Below are positions 8,490-15,328 of a stretch of DNA of 23,058 nucleotides, piece after piece. Position numbers and translations under genes: made by a program. Location of the stretch: the NCBI GenBank assembly GCA_937874455.1, contig CALNBE010000075.1:1-23058 (forward strand), given 5' to 3'. Under the pieces are notes generated by a model, which was given only the letters and a program-made list of their open reading frames with translations, searched no databases and was not told the DNA's origin. The stretch comes from an uncultured Opitutia bacterium (lineage in GTDB: Bacteria; Verrucomicrobiota; Verrucomicrobiia; Opitutales; UBA953). The stretch's first letter is position 1, and each line of letters begins with the position of its first letter.

Positions 8490-9401
8490 TTAGCGTTCCT
8501 CCCAGTCCTGCCCGATCCGAAAATCCTCCGGAGTAGGCTCGACTTCCGGCGGCTCGGCCTCCTCTGCGTGCCACTGCCGGCGCGGGCTCTGAACGGGTGG
8601 AGAAATTTCCTCCGCAGGGGAAACGTGCGGGGCGTGGAGTCCAGCAGCCCGGCGCGGTGCCGGAGCGGGCCCCGATTCCGTTTCCGCCTGCCGCAAAATT
8701 TCCATCAACTCCAGCTCAATCCGATCCGCCAGCGCGCTGGCGTAGTTCTCCAGCTCGGTGGTCATCAGTTTGGTCTGGGTCAGCAGGTAGTTATAGCCAA
8801 AGGTCGCCGGGATTGCCACCAGCAGACCGCAAGTGGTGGTGATCAACGCGCCCGCCACCCCCGGCGCCAGCTGGGATATTGTCGCCTTGTCCGAAAGTCC
8901 TCCGAACGCAATCATCACGCCATAAACCGTCCCCAGCAGCCCGAGAAACGGTCCGCCCGACACCAGCGATGTCAGCAAAATCAGCTTCCGCTCGTAACGA
9001 AAAAGCTGCCGCGCCATGCCACGCTGAATGGCATTTTCCACATGCCCCATGCACAACGCAATCCCGGCATGGTCCAGCACCTTGCCACGGTGCCGCTGAT
9101 ACGCCGCCCCGGCCTCCGCTGCCAGATACTCGTAGGGACAGAGCTCGGCCATGCCGCGCAAAATATTGATGCCCGTAATCGATTCCACTCCGCGCAATTT
9201 TTGCTCAAACACCATGTTCCGCCGCCGCAATGCCGACAACTCCATGAATTTTTGCGCCATCGTCGCGATGCTGATCACCGAGCAAAACACCAGCAGCAGA
9301 GTGATCCCCTTGCCAAAGGTATCACATTGCTCAAAAAACCAGACCAGACTTTTGGCCTCCGTGGCATTGGCCACGACAACTGCGAAGATTGCGGAAAACA
9401 T
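8490..9401 (-). CDS. exbB: ExbB/TolQ/MotA-family proton channel protein
   Basis: This is the three-helix stator-type proton channel that powers TonB or Tol. The 303-residue product has helix 1 at about residues 33-52 ('GITLLLVFCSVISIATMA'), a cytoplasmic loop of about 110 residues, then helices 2 and 3, 'SLVSGGPFLGLLGTVYGVM' (about 150-170) and 'VAGALITTTCGLLVAIPATFGY' (about 187-208), both with the conserved small-residue and Thr pattern. The open frame continues to 9527, but the ATG at 9401 removes an unlikely Cys-rich leader and gives a normal N-terminus. A Pro/Glu-rich cytoplasmic tail of about 65 residues is longer than in standard ExbB (about 240 residues in all). Next genes downstream are exbD and the TonB-like gene. 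A gap of 130 bases separates it from the permease gene, so it may have its own promoter. Confidence 0.92.
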   Translation of the reverse strand: MFSAIFAVVVANATEAKSLVWFFEQCDTFGKGITLLLVFCSVISIATMAQKFMELSALRRRNMVFEQKLRGVESITGINILRGMAELCPYEYLAAEAGAAYQRHRGKVLDHAGIALCMGHVENAIQRGMARQLFRYERKLILLTSLVSGGPFLGLLGTVYGVMIAFGGLSDKATISQLAPGVAGALITTTCGLLVAIPATFGYNYLLTQTKLMTTELENYASALADRIELELMEILRQAETESGPAPAPRRAAGLHAPHVSPAEEISPPVQSPRRQWHAEEAEPPEVEPTPEDFRIGQDWEER

Positions 9402-9531
9402 GGGTGCTACAACGACGGGATTTGCCGAAAACAGCGCGCAGGGAATCGACTCCCCTTCAATGCAGCAACTGCTTTTTGGATAAAAATAAGGACATTCCTT
9501 CCCGCCGACGGTTCCCCGCGCCGGCAACGCC

Positions 9532-10875
9532 TCAGGACTTTCGCTTTTCCTTCCACCACCAACCCGCCCAATTAAGCAAAATCCACGGTGGCAGCAGGGC
9601 CACGGAAATCCACATTTTCTCGCTGCAGGCCAGAATCACCAGAATCAAGCCCACAAAGCCAATGCAGAAATAATTCCCGTAAGGGAAAAACAGCGACCGG
9701 AAACGCGTCCGCTCCCCCGCCCTTTCCTTCGCCCGTCGAAAACGCAGGCTGGTGATGCTGATCAACGCCCAGTTCAGCACCAGCGACGCCACCACCAGCG
9801 CCAGCAGCAGCCGAAAGGCGTCCTTCGGGAAAAAGAAATTGATCGCCACGCACCCTGCGGTGGCCAGTGCCGAAAACCCAATCGCCACCACCGGCACACC
9901 CCGCCGGTCCACCTTCAACAACGCTCGCGGCGCATTCCCCTGCTCCGCCAGCCCAAAGAGCATTCGGCTGTTGCAGTAAACCCCGCTGTTGTAAACCGAC
10001 AGCGCCGCCGTCAGCGCCACCGCGTTAAAAATATGCGCCGTCGTATCCTGCCCCAGCGACGCAAAAATCTGCACAATCGGGCTCCCGCCGTCCGCCACCT
10101 GATCCCACGGATGCAACGACAGCAGCACCGCCAGCAAGCCGACGTAAAAAATCAAAATGCGATACACCACTTGGTTGATCGCCTTCGGAATCGTCCGCCC
10201 CGGATCCTGCGCCTCCGCCGCCGCAATGCCCACCAACTCCAGTCCGCCGAAGGAAAACATGATCACCGCCAGCGAGGCCACAAACCCCCGCAACCCGTGC
10301 GGGAAAAACCCGCCGTGCTGCCACAGGTTTTTCACCGTCGCCGTCTCCCCGCCCTGCCCGCTGGCCAGCAGCCAGCCGCCAAAGCCGATCATCGCAAGGA
10401 TCGCCACAACTTTGATGATCGCAAACCAGAACTCAAACTCCCCGTAAAGCTTCACCGCCGCCAGGTTTACCGCGTTGATCAGGAAAAAACACACCGCCGC
10501 CGAAACCCATGTCGGCACCCCCTCAAACCAATGCTGCACATAAATGCCCACCGCCGTCAGCTCCGCCATCCCCACCAAAATGTACAGCACCCAGTAATTC
10601 CACCCCGACAAGAATCCGGCGAAATTGCCCCAATACTTGTAGGAAAAATAACTGAACGACCCCGCCACCGGCTCCTCCACCACCATCTCCCCGAGCTGGC
10701 GCATGATCAAAAACGCCACCACCCCTCCCAGCGCGTAGCCCAACAAGGCCGAGGGTCCGGCCATCCGAATGGAGTCCGAAACGCTGAGAAACAGCCCCGT
10801 CCCGATCGCCCCGCCCAACGCGATAAGCTGGATGTGCCGGTTCTTTAATCCGCGTTTGAGCTGCCCCTCTTCCAT
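9532..10875 (-). CDS. aroP: aromatic/neutral amino acid permease (APC superfamily, AroP/PheP type)
   Basis: The 447-residue membrane protein belongs to the amino acid transporter family of the APC superfamily. Its start closely matches what I know of enterobacterial AroP/PheP: 'LKRGLKNRHIQLIALGG', then 'AIGTGLFL' in helix 1 (the substrate-binding kink), 'RQLGEMVVEEPVAGSFS', 'YKYWGNFAGFLSGWNYWVLY' and 'GEFEFWFAIIKV'. About twelve hydrophobic helices can be counted. It should import aromatic or other neutral amino acids with protons. It starts 14 bases after the stop of the kinase gene, so the two are likely co-transcribed. The gene symbol rests on similarity; the exact substrate is not proven. 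No Shine-Dalgarno is seen. Confidence 0.9.
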   Translation of the reverse strand: MEEGQLKRGLKNRHIQLIALGGAIGTGLFLSVSDSIRMAGPSALLGYALGGVVAFLIMRQLGEMVVEEPVAGSFSYFSYKYWGNFAGFLSGWNYWVLYILVGMAELTAVGIYVQHWFEGVPTWVSAAVCFFLINAVNLAAVKLYGEFEFWFAIIKVVAILAMIGFGGWLLASGQGGETATVKNLWQHGGFFPHGLRGFVASLAVIMFSFGGLELVGIAAAEAQDPGRTIPKAINQVVYRILIFYVGLLAVLLSLHPWDQVADGGSPIVQIFASLGQDTTAHIFNAVALTAALSVYNSGVYCNSRMLFGLAEQGNAPRALLKVDRRGVPVVAIGFSALATAGCVAINFFFPKDAFRLLLALVVASLVLNWALISITSLRFRRAKERAGERTRFRSLFFPYGNYFCIGFVGLILVILACSEKMWISVALLPPWILLNWAGWWWKEKRKS

Positions 10876-10890
10876 GACAAACGCGTCCGG

Positions 10891-12120
10891 TCAGATTCCT
10901 CGGCGGATGCCCGAGCTGTGAAAGCGAATGCTCACCCGATTGATCCGCTTGACCTTCGTTTTGATTTTTCCGGTCTGCAAATCAAAGGACTCCGGCACCT
11001 CAATATTGTGCACATCCACATCCGCGTGGTAGCCGCGCTCGGAGAAAACATCGACAAACATGTTCAGCGCCCGCGCGTCCTCCAGCAGCTCGCTCTCCAC
11101 ATTCACATGCGCCTGCCCGGCCATCGCGTGGCGGATCACCACCGGCATGAAAGTCTCCTGAATCAGCGTCACCACCCGCACAAACAACTCCGGATCGCGC
11201 TCCGAATACTCGTCCAGCCGCCGCACCAAATCCTGCCGCGCGTGCTGCACAATCTCCGTCGCCAGCGGCACCCGCGCAATCATGTCGAAGGTGTTCTCCG
11301 AAAGCTCCAGCGAACTTTGGTATTGCAACTCCTTGATGATCCGCTGCTGCACCTCCTCCAGGCTGCCGCGCGCGTTGATCAAATGATAATGAAAAACCTC
11401 CCGCAGCGTCTGCAGCGGCTCGTAGGTTCTTTCCTTGAAAATCCGGTAACGCCCCCGCGCCGCCTCCGGCTCCAAGTCCGTCCGGCGCACCTCCTTCAAA
11501 GTTCCTTCGCCGCTTTCCAGCACCTTCGCATTGTGCAGCAACGCCTGCTGGCCGCGCTTTAACTGCCGGCGCACGCTTTCATTCTCGTCCACAAAAAGCA
11601 CCAGGATGTGGAAATGCGGTTTCGGAAATTTGTCGCCGTGCTCGGTGTGCAGAAATTCCGCCCGCAGCTCGTTCATCTTGTGATGAAAAAGCTTGAGGAA
11701 CTCCACCTGCACTTGGGTGCGGGGGAAACCGTCCACCACCGCACCACTCTTGAATTCCGGCTCCAGCAGCTTGCGCAGGATAATCTCGATCACCTCCCGG
11801 TCTCCCACCAGCATCCCCGCGTCGATCCGCTTCCGCGCCTCCGGGCTCTGCAGCAGGTCGCTCACCACCAGCGGCGGGCTGGAATACTCCCGGTACTGCA
11901 TGATGAAAGCGGTGTTCGTCCCCTTCCCCGCGCCCGGCGCGCCGTTGAGCCAAAACAACTCCCGGGGAAACGACAGATTGCTCCGCCCGTAAGCCTGCTC
12001 CAGCTCACTCCACACCGCGTCAAAAATCACCTGCGCGTCCTTGATCTCCAAGTCCTGCACCGGAGCCGGGGCATCCGGATTTTCGCTCGAACCTGATTGC
12101 TGCTGGAAATGGGCGTCCAT
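10891..12120 (-). CDS. adenylate-kinase-like nucleoside monophosphate kinase with extra C-terminal domain
   Basis: The 409-residue product contains an adenylate-kinase-like core: a P-loop GAPGAGKGT at 60-68, an NMP-binding block 'VVSDLLQSPEARKRIDAG', 'LVGDREVIEIILRKLL', and the 'DGFPRTQVQ' motif that in adenylate kinase contacts the NMP. A lid-like region with 'LFVDENESVRRQLKRGQ' follows. Residues 1-50 and the last 130 or so (from about 275) are extra compared with the usual 215-residue kinase. The C-terminal part ('LVRRLDEYSERDPELFVRVVTLIQETFMPVVIRHAMAGQAHVNVESE') matches no domain I can name. The frame runs open to 12594, but that overlaps the divergent dUTPase-like gene; ATG 12120 is the best start. 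It probably phosphorylates a nucleoside monophosphate; substrate unknown. Confidence 0.82.
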   Translation of the reverse strand: MDAHFQQQSGSSENPDAPAPVQDLEIKDAQVIFDAVWSELEQAYGRSNLSFPRELFWLNGAPGAGKGTNTAFIMQYREYSSPPLVVSDLLQSPEARKRIDAGMLVGDREVIEIILRKLLEPEFKSGAVVDGFPRTQVQVEFLKLFHHKMNELRAEFLHTEHGDKFPKPHFHILVLFVDENESVRRQLKRGQQALLHNAKVLESGEGTLKEVRRTDLEPEAARGRYRIFKERTYEPLQTLREVFHYHLINARGSLEEVQQRIIKELQYQSSLELSENTFDMIARVPLATEIVQHARQDLVRRLDEYSERDPELFVRVVTLIQETFMPVVIRHAMAGQAHVNVESELLEDARALNMFVDVFSERGYHADVDVHNIEVPESFDLQTGKIKTKVKRINRVSIRFHSSGIRRGI

Positions 12121-12228
12121 GAAAGAGAGAAAAGCTGAAAGAGTGTTCCGCCGCTGGCCAGCCGAAAAGCTCCCCCGCCGCGGCTTCATTCTTGCCAGCA
12201 GGCCGCGGACCAATTTCGCTTTTCCACC

Positions 12229-12600
12229 ATGGACAAGCTCGAACACATCTTCGAAATGCAGGCGCAACTCAACCGACGCATCGGCGTCGAAACCGCCGGG
12301 ATGACCGACGAGCAAAAGGCCCAGTGGGTGCTCAATTACACCCGAGCCATGCAGCAGGAAATCGCCGAACTCATCGACTCCGTGCCCTGGAAATGGTGGG
12401 CCAAATACCAAAAGTTCGACGAGCAAAACGCCCGCGTCGAAGTGATTGACCTCTTTCACTTTCTCGTTTCGATCGCCCAAGTCCTCGGCATGAGCCCCGA
12501 GGATGTCTATCAGGCCTACCTCAAGAAAAACCAAGTGAATCACCAGCGACAAGACTCCGGCTACACCGCCAAGGACGCCAACGATTCCAAGCATATTTAA
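12229..12600 (+). CDS. all-alpha NTP pyrophosphatase, dimeric dUTPase-like
   Basis: The 123-residue protein looks like the dimeric, all-alpha dUTPase/MazG superfamily, which hydrolyses dUTP or related dNTPs to the monophosphate and keeps uracil out of DNA. Characteristic acidic helices that bind magnesium are present: 'QEIAELIDSVPWKWW' (residues 44-58) and 'ARVEVIDLFHFLVS' (about 68-82), giving the ExxE ... ExxD pattern. The 'VPWKWWAKYQ' segment is typical of the dUTPase-2 branch. The C-terminus is polar. The gene is divergent from the nucleotide kinase (108 bases between starts) and 33 bases ahead of the pseudopilin. Substrate preference (dUTP, dCTP or a damaged nucleotide) cannot be told from sequence. 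No Shine-Dalgarno is seen. Confidence 0.82.
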   Translation: MDKLEHIFEMQAQLNRRIGVETAGMTDEQKAQWVLNYTRAMQQEIAELIDSVPWKWWAKYQKFDEQNARVEVIDLFHFLVSIAQVLGMSPEDVYQAYLKKNQVNHQRQDSGYTAKDANDSKHI

Positions 12601-12633
12601 ACCCGCACTCGCAACCCTTCACCCCAATTCCTC

Positions 12634-13305
12634 ATGCGCAAATCCCACTCCCCCCGCCCAGCCTTCACCCTGGTCGAAATTCTCATTGTCATCGCCATCA
12701 TCGCCATCCTCGCCGCCATTACCCTGACGGTAAACAATGCCGTGAAAAACTCCCAAAGGAAGGCCCGCACCCGCGGCGACATCAGCAACATGATCGCCTC
12801 CCTCGAAAACTTTAAGTCCATTTACGGCTTTTACCCCATGACCAGCGGTGCCTCCGCCTCCACCAACTGGCAACGCACTCTCTACGACTGCCTTACCGGC
12901 AACAAGGTTTACAAAATCATCGACGACAAAATCGAACTGGTCGCCTACGACAGCAACCTCGCTGACGGAAAAACCTCCGCCGTCCGCCGCTCCTTTGTCT
13001 CCGACGCCAACATCCTGACCGCCCTCGACGAAAACGGCAACCCTCTCCCCGAAGAGGAACAATACTTCGTGGACGGATGGGAAAATCCCTACGCCTACCG
13101 CTACAACACGCTGACCAGCGGGCAGCCCAACCGGGAATGGGAAAACCCAGGCTTCATCCTAATCTCCGCCGGAGCAGTCTACAACGACCCCGTCACCAAC
13201 GACGATTACTTCTCCGACGACATGGAAACCACCGGCAAGTACAACGAAAGCTATTTCGATGACAAAAACCGCGCCGACAACATCACCAACTGGCGCCTCG
13301 AATAA
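12634..13305 (+). CDS. type II secretion/type IV pilus pseudopilin
   Basis: The 223-residue product begins with a prepilin leader MRKSHSPRPA followed by FTLVEILIVIAIIAILAA, with Glu at +5, as needed for cleavage and N-methylation by a prepilin peptidase. The residue before the cut is Ala rather than the usual Gly. After the hydrophobic helix comes a soluble domain with the pseudopilin pattern: 'ISNMIASLENFKSIYGFYP' helix and a C-terminal 'YFVDGWENPYAYRYN', like GspG-type pseudopilins that bind calcium near this region. No other secretion or pilus gene is nearby, so it is an orphan subunit, which appears common in Verrucomicrobiota. The dUTPase-like gene lies 33 bases upstream and an intrinsic terminator begins 28 bases downstream. 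Confidence 0.88.
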   Translation: MRKSHSPRPAFTLVEILIVIAIIAILAAITLTVNNAVKNSQRKARTRGDISNMIASLENFKSIYGFYPMTSGASASTNWQRTLYDCLTGNKVYKIIDDKIELVAYDSNLADGKTSAVRRSFVSDANILTALDENGNPLPEEEQYFVDGWENPYAYRYNTLTSGQPNREWENPGFILISAGAVYNDPVTNDDYFSDDMETTGKYNESYFDDKNRADNITNWRLE

Positions 13306-13332
13306 AACTCCCTCCACGCCTTTTCCTCCACC

Positions 13333-13366
13333 AGCCGGGCCGCTCTTCAGCGCCGCCCGGCTTTTT
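13333..13366 (+). terminator. intrinsic terminator of the pseudopilin gene
   Basis: A GC-rich hairpin has outer arms AGCCGGGC and GCCCGGCT and an inner CGCT/AGCG pair closed by a CTTC loop, with a two-base bulge. Five T residues follow. It acts on + strand transcripts. Its 3' end touches the stop codon of the converging lpxB gene; no matching T run exists on the - strand. Confidence 0.8.
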
Positions 13367-14564
13367 ATTCTTCCGCCAGCGCCAACTGCTCCAGCAGCCA
13401 GTCCGCCGTGGTGCAGCCGTCCCCCGCGCCGCCGCCCAGCAATCCGTGCAGCGCAGCCGCGTCCTCCTGCGCCCCCAGAGCCACTTCAGGATCCTCCACA
13501 CAAGCCGCCACCCGCCCCGCCAGTGCCTCCGGCTTCGCCTCGTTTTGCAAAAACTCCGGCCACGCCGGGCGCTCCAGCAGAATGTTCGCAATGTTCAAAA
13601 ACTTCACCCCGCGCACCACCAGCCGCCCCACCGCCCAAGTCAGCGGATGCGCCAGATAAACCGTCGCGCCCGGCACCCCGGCCAACGCCACATCCAGCGA
13701 CATGGTGCCGGAACTCGTCAACGTCGCCGACACGCCCGGCGGATTTCCTCCCCGCTCGACCAAGTCGATTCCCTTCGCCGCCTCCGGGTCCGCCGTCATC
13801 AACTCGAACAACACGTTTCGCACCGGCTCACCGGGATGAATCACCAGCGCCCGCCGCTCCGGATGCCGCGCATGAAAGATTTTCCACGCCGCCATCAACA
13901 CCGGAAAAATCCGCCGCACCGGCTTCGGACGGCTCCCCGGCACCAATAACACCGGCCCGGCCTTGGCATAACGCACCAGCCCTCGATGCTCCGGCTGGGC
14001 AAAGGGATGCCCGACAAACCGCACCGGCAGCTCCGTGTCCTTATAGCAATTCACCTCAAAGGGAAAAATCACGCCCAGCGCGTCCAGCACCTTGGCCATC
14101 TTAAATCTCCGCTTCGCCTTCCACGCCCAAATCTGCGGGCTGATATAATGACACAGCACAATATTCCCTCCACCCTTGCGGCTCAACCCTTCCTGCTTCA
14201 ACCGCTCCGCCAGCCGCAAATTAAACCCGGGATAATCGACGAAACAAATCAACCGCGGCCGGTACCGCCGAATCCACTCCAGCGTCCGAAAAAACAATGT
14301 GCGATAAAACCCATAATTCGCCAGCACTTCCACCAGCCCAACCGCCGAAAAGCGCGTCATGTCGAATAACACCTGCACCCCCGCTGCCTCCAGCGTCGGC
14401 CCACCCAGCGCCGCAATTTTCAAATCCGGCCGCCGCTCGCGCAAAGCCCGCACTGCCCGCGCCGCCTGCTCGTCCCCCGAATGCTCGCCTGCCACAATCA
14501 GCACATCCACCGCGCCGTCACACGGCGCGGGAAACTCGGAGGGAATCGGAACTGGATGAGCCAT
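13365..14564 (-). CDS. lpxB: lipid-A-disaccharide synthase LpxB
   Basis: LpxB (glycosyltransferase family 19) joins UDP-2,3-diacylglucosamine and lipid X to the tetra-acyl lipid A disaccharide on the inner face of the inner membrane. The 399-residue product carries the family motifs: GEHSGD (26-31), FSAVGLVEVL, 'VDYPGFN' with the expected catalytic Asp 110, YISPQIWAW, 'GHPFAQ', and 'LVPGSRP' (207-213). Two motif details differ: the usual Glu of GSRxxE is Pro here (PKP), and the UDP-binding SGTxxLE reads SGTMSLD. The ATG at 14564 adds a Pro-rich 18-residue leader; a GTG at 14510 would start the protein at its conserved first strand (VDVLIVAGEHSGD). A small terminator-like hairpin stands three bases upstream of the ATG. 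Confidence 0.92.
   Translation of the reverse strand: MAHPVPIPSEFPAPCDGAVDVLIVAGEHSGDEQAARAVRALRERRPDLKIAALGGPTLEAAGVQVLFDMTRFSAVGLVEVLANYGFYRTLFFRTLEWIRRYRPRLICFVDYPGFNLRLAERLKQEGLSRKGGGNIVLCHYISPQIWAWKAKRRFKMAKVLDALGVIFPFEVNCYKDTELPVRFVGHPFAQPEHRGLVRYAKAGPVLLVPGSRPKPVRRIFPVLMAAWKIFHARHPERRALVIHPGEPVRNVLFELMTADPEAAKGIDLVERGGNPPGVSATLTSSGTMSLDVALAGVPGATVYLAHPLTWAVGRLVVRGVKFLNIANILLERPAWPEFLQNEAKPEALAGRVAACVEDPEVALGAQEDAAALHGLLGGGAGDGCTTADWLLEQLALAEE
14510..14530. other. strong inverted repeat at the alternative lpxB start
   Basis: A 9-bp perfect inverted repeat (CCGCGCCGT, three-base CAC loop, ACGGCGCGG) lies within codons 12-19 of the annotated lpxB and ends at the G of the alternative GTG start at 14510. 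It could fold in the mRNA and lower initiation at that GTG. It may also be chance in GC-rich coding sequence. Confidence 0.35.
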
Positions 14565-14567
14565 GAC

Positions 14568-14588
14568 AAAAAACCGGCGAACTCGCCG
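14568..14588 (-). terminator. possible intrinsic terminator between ruvX and lpxB
   Basis: Read on the minus strand, a 5-bp stem CGGCG-AGTT-CGCCG is followed by G and six T. It lies 50 bases after the ruvX stop and its T run ends three bases before the lpxB ATG. The stem is short, so termination would be partial; it could act as an attenuator. Confidence 0.4.
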
Positions 14589-14638
14589 TAAAAGGAAAGG
14601 CCGCCAACTGTTAAGAAGTTTCCTCCCGGAACGAAGGC

Positions 14639-15109
14639 TTAAATTTCCTCCGCCCAGTCGGCGCTCATGCCGAAACCTTGGGCGTTGAGAAAATCCTGCA
14701 AGATCACCGCCGCCGCTCGCGAATCCAGCTCGCCAGTCGCCCGGTGCTTCTGCCGCTCCCGATTGTTCCGCCCTTTTTGCTTCGACGAAAATGTCGCCTC
14801 CGCCGCCACACTCGAAAGTCCTTCGTCCACCCGGTGCACGGTCAGCCCGGGAAATTTCTCCTCCAGCAGCGCGATAAATCCGTCCACGATTTCCGCCCGC
14901 GGCCCCACCGTGCCGTCCATGTTGAGCGGATAGCCGACCACCAGATCGGTGATTTTCCTCCGGGCAATTTCCTTTGCCAAATGCTCCACCCGCTCCGCCT
15001 CCGTCGGCTCCACCGCCGCCGTCACCGGCACCGCGATGCCCAGCTCGTCGCCGTAGCTCAGGCCAATGCGCCGGTCGCCGTGATCAATGCCAAGGAAATT
15101 GCGTGCCAT
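14639..15109 (-). CDS. ruvX: YqgF/RuvX-family Holliday junction resolvase-like nuclease
   Basis: The 156-residue protein belongs to the YqgF family, an RNase-H-like fold nuclease linked to 16S rRNA 5' processing and possibly Holliday junction resolution. Visible motifs are GIDHGDRRIGLS at the start (Asp 9 as metal ligand), 'VVGYPLNMDGTVGPRAE', 'VHRVDEGLSSVAAEA' and 'DSRAAAVILQDFL' with the last catalytic Asp. The family usually has DERLTT; here it reads DEGLSS, losing the Arg but keeping both acids. The C-terminal tail after 'LNAQGFG' is short and acidic. The start fits the conserved N-terminus. lpxB follows 74 bases downstream on the same strand; a degraded intergenic region of about 220 bases lies upstream. 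Confidence 0.9.
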   Translation of the reverse strand: MARNFLGIDHGDRRIGLSYGDELGIAVPVTAAVEPTEAERVEHLAKEIARRKITDLVVGYPLNMDGTVGPRAEIVDGFIALLEEKFPGLTVHRVDEGLSSVAAEATFSSKQKGRNNRERQKHRATGELDSRAAAVILQDFLNAQGFGMSADWAEEI

Positions 15110-15163
15110 GCTTTCCGGTCAACCAACTATCCCGCCCTTGGCAACGCCGAAGAAAAATCCCTT

Positions 15164-15204
15164 TTAACACCAAGGCACGAGGTTCCCACCAAGCACACAA
15201 AGAT
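15164..15204 (+). repeat. degenerate ACCAAG/CACAAAG-type intergenic repeat
   Basis: The segment reads as loosely periodic blocks of about 9-11 bases: ACACCAAGGC, ACGAGGTTCCC, ACCAAGCAC, ACAAAGATC. It sits between ruvX and the macroglobulin gene in sequence that codes for nothing I can support. It resembles 'caccaaggcacgaagg...' strings I recall between genes of many environmental bacteria, but I cannot verify this here. Confidence 0.4.
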
Positions 15205-15290
15205 CGCCGCGCTCCTGCATCCCTCCGCAAAGGGAGCGCAATGCGCCTGCCGCAATCCTTGGAGAGATACCGTTAAGCACTCGGAGGAAA

Positions 15291-15323
15291 ACTCGTGTCC
15301 ATTCGTGTTCATTTGTGGTTCGA
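15291..15323 (+). repeat. 10-base tandem repeat remnant (CGTGTYCATT)
   Basis: Three 10-base units follow each other: CGTGTCCATT, CGTGTTCATT and the degenerate TGTGGTTCGA. The array ends six bases before the stop codon of the macroglobulin gene (converse strand). It looks like the second half of a common intergenic element ('cattcgtgttcatttgtggtt'); no function is assigned. Confidence 0.5.
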
Positions 15324-15328
15324 AACCC

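Noticed and set aside
12121..12594. Upstream extension of the kinase frame
   Set aside because: It overlaps the whole dUTPase-like gene on the opposite strand and has no recognisable sequence; ATG at 12120 is a better start.
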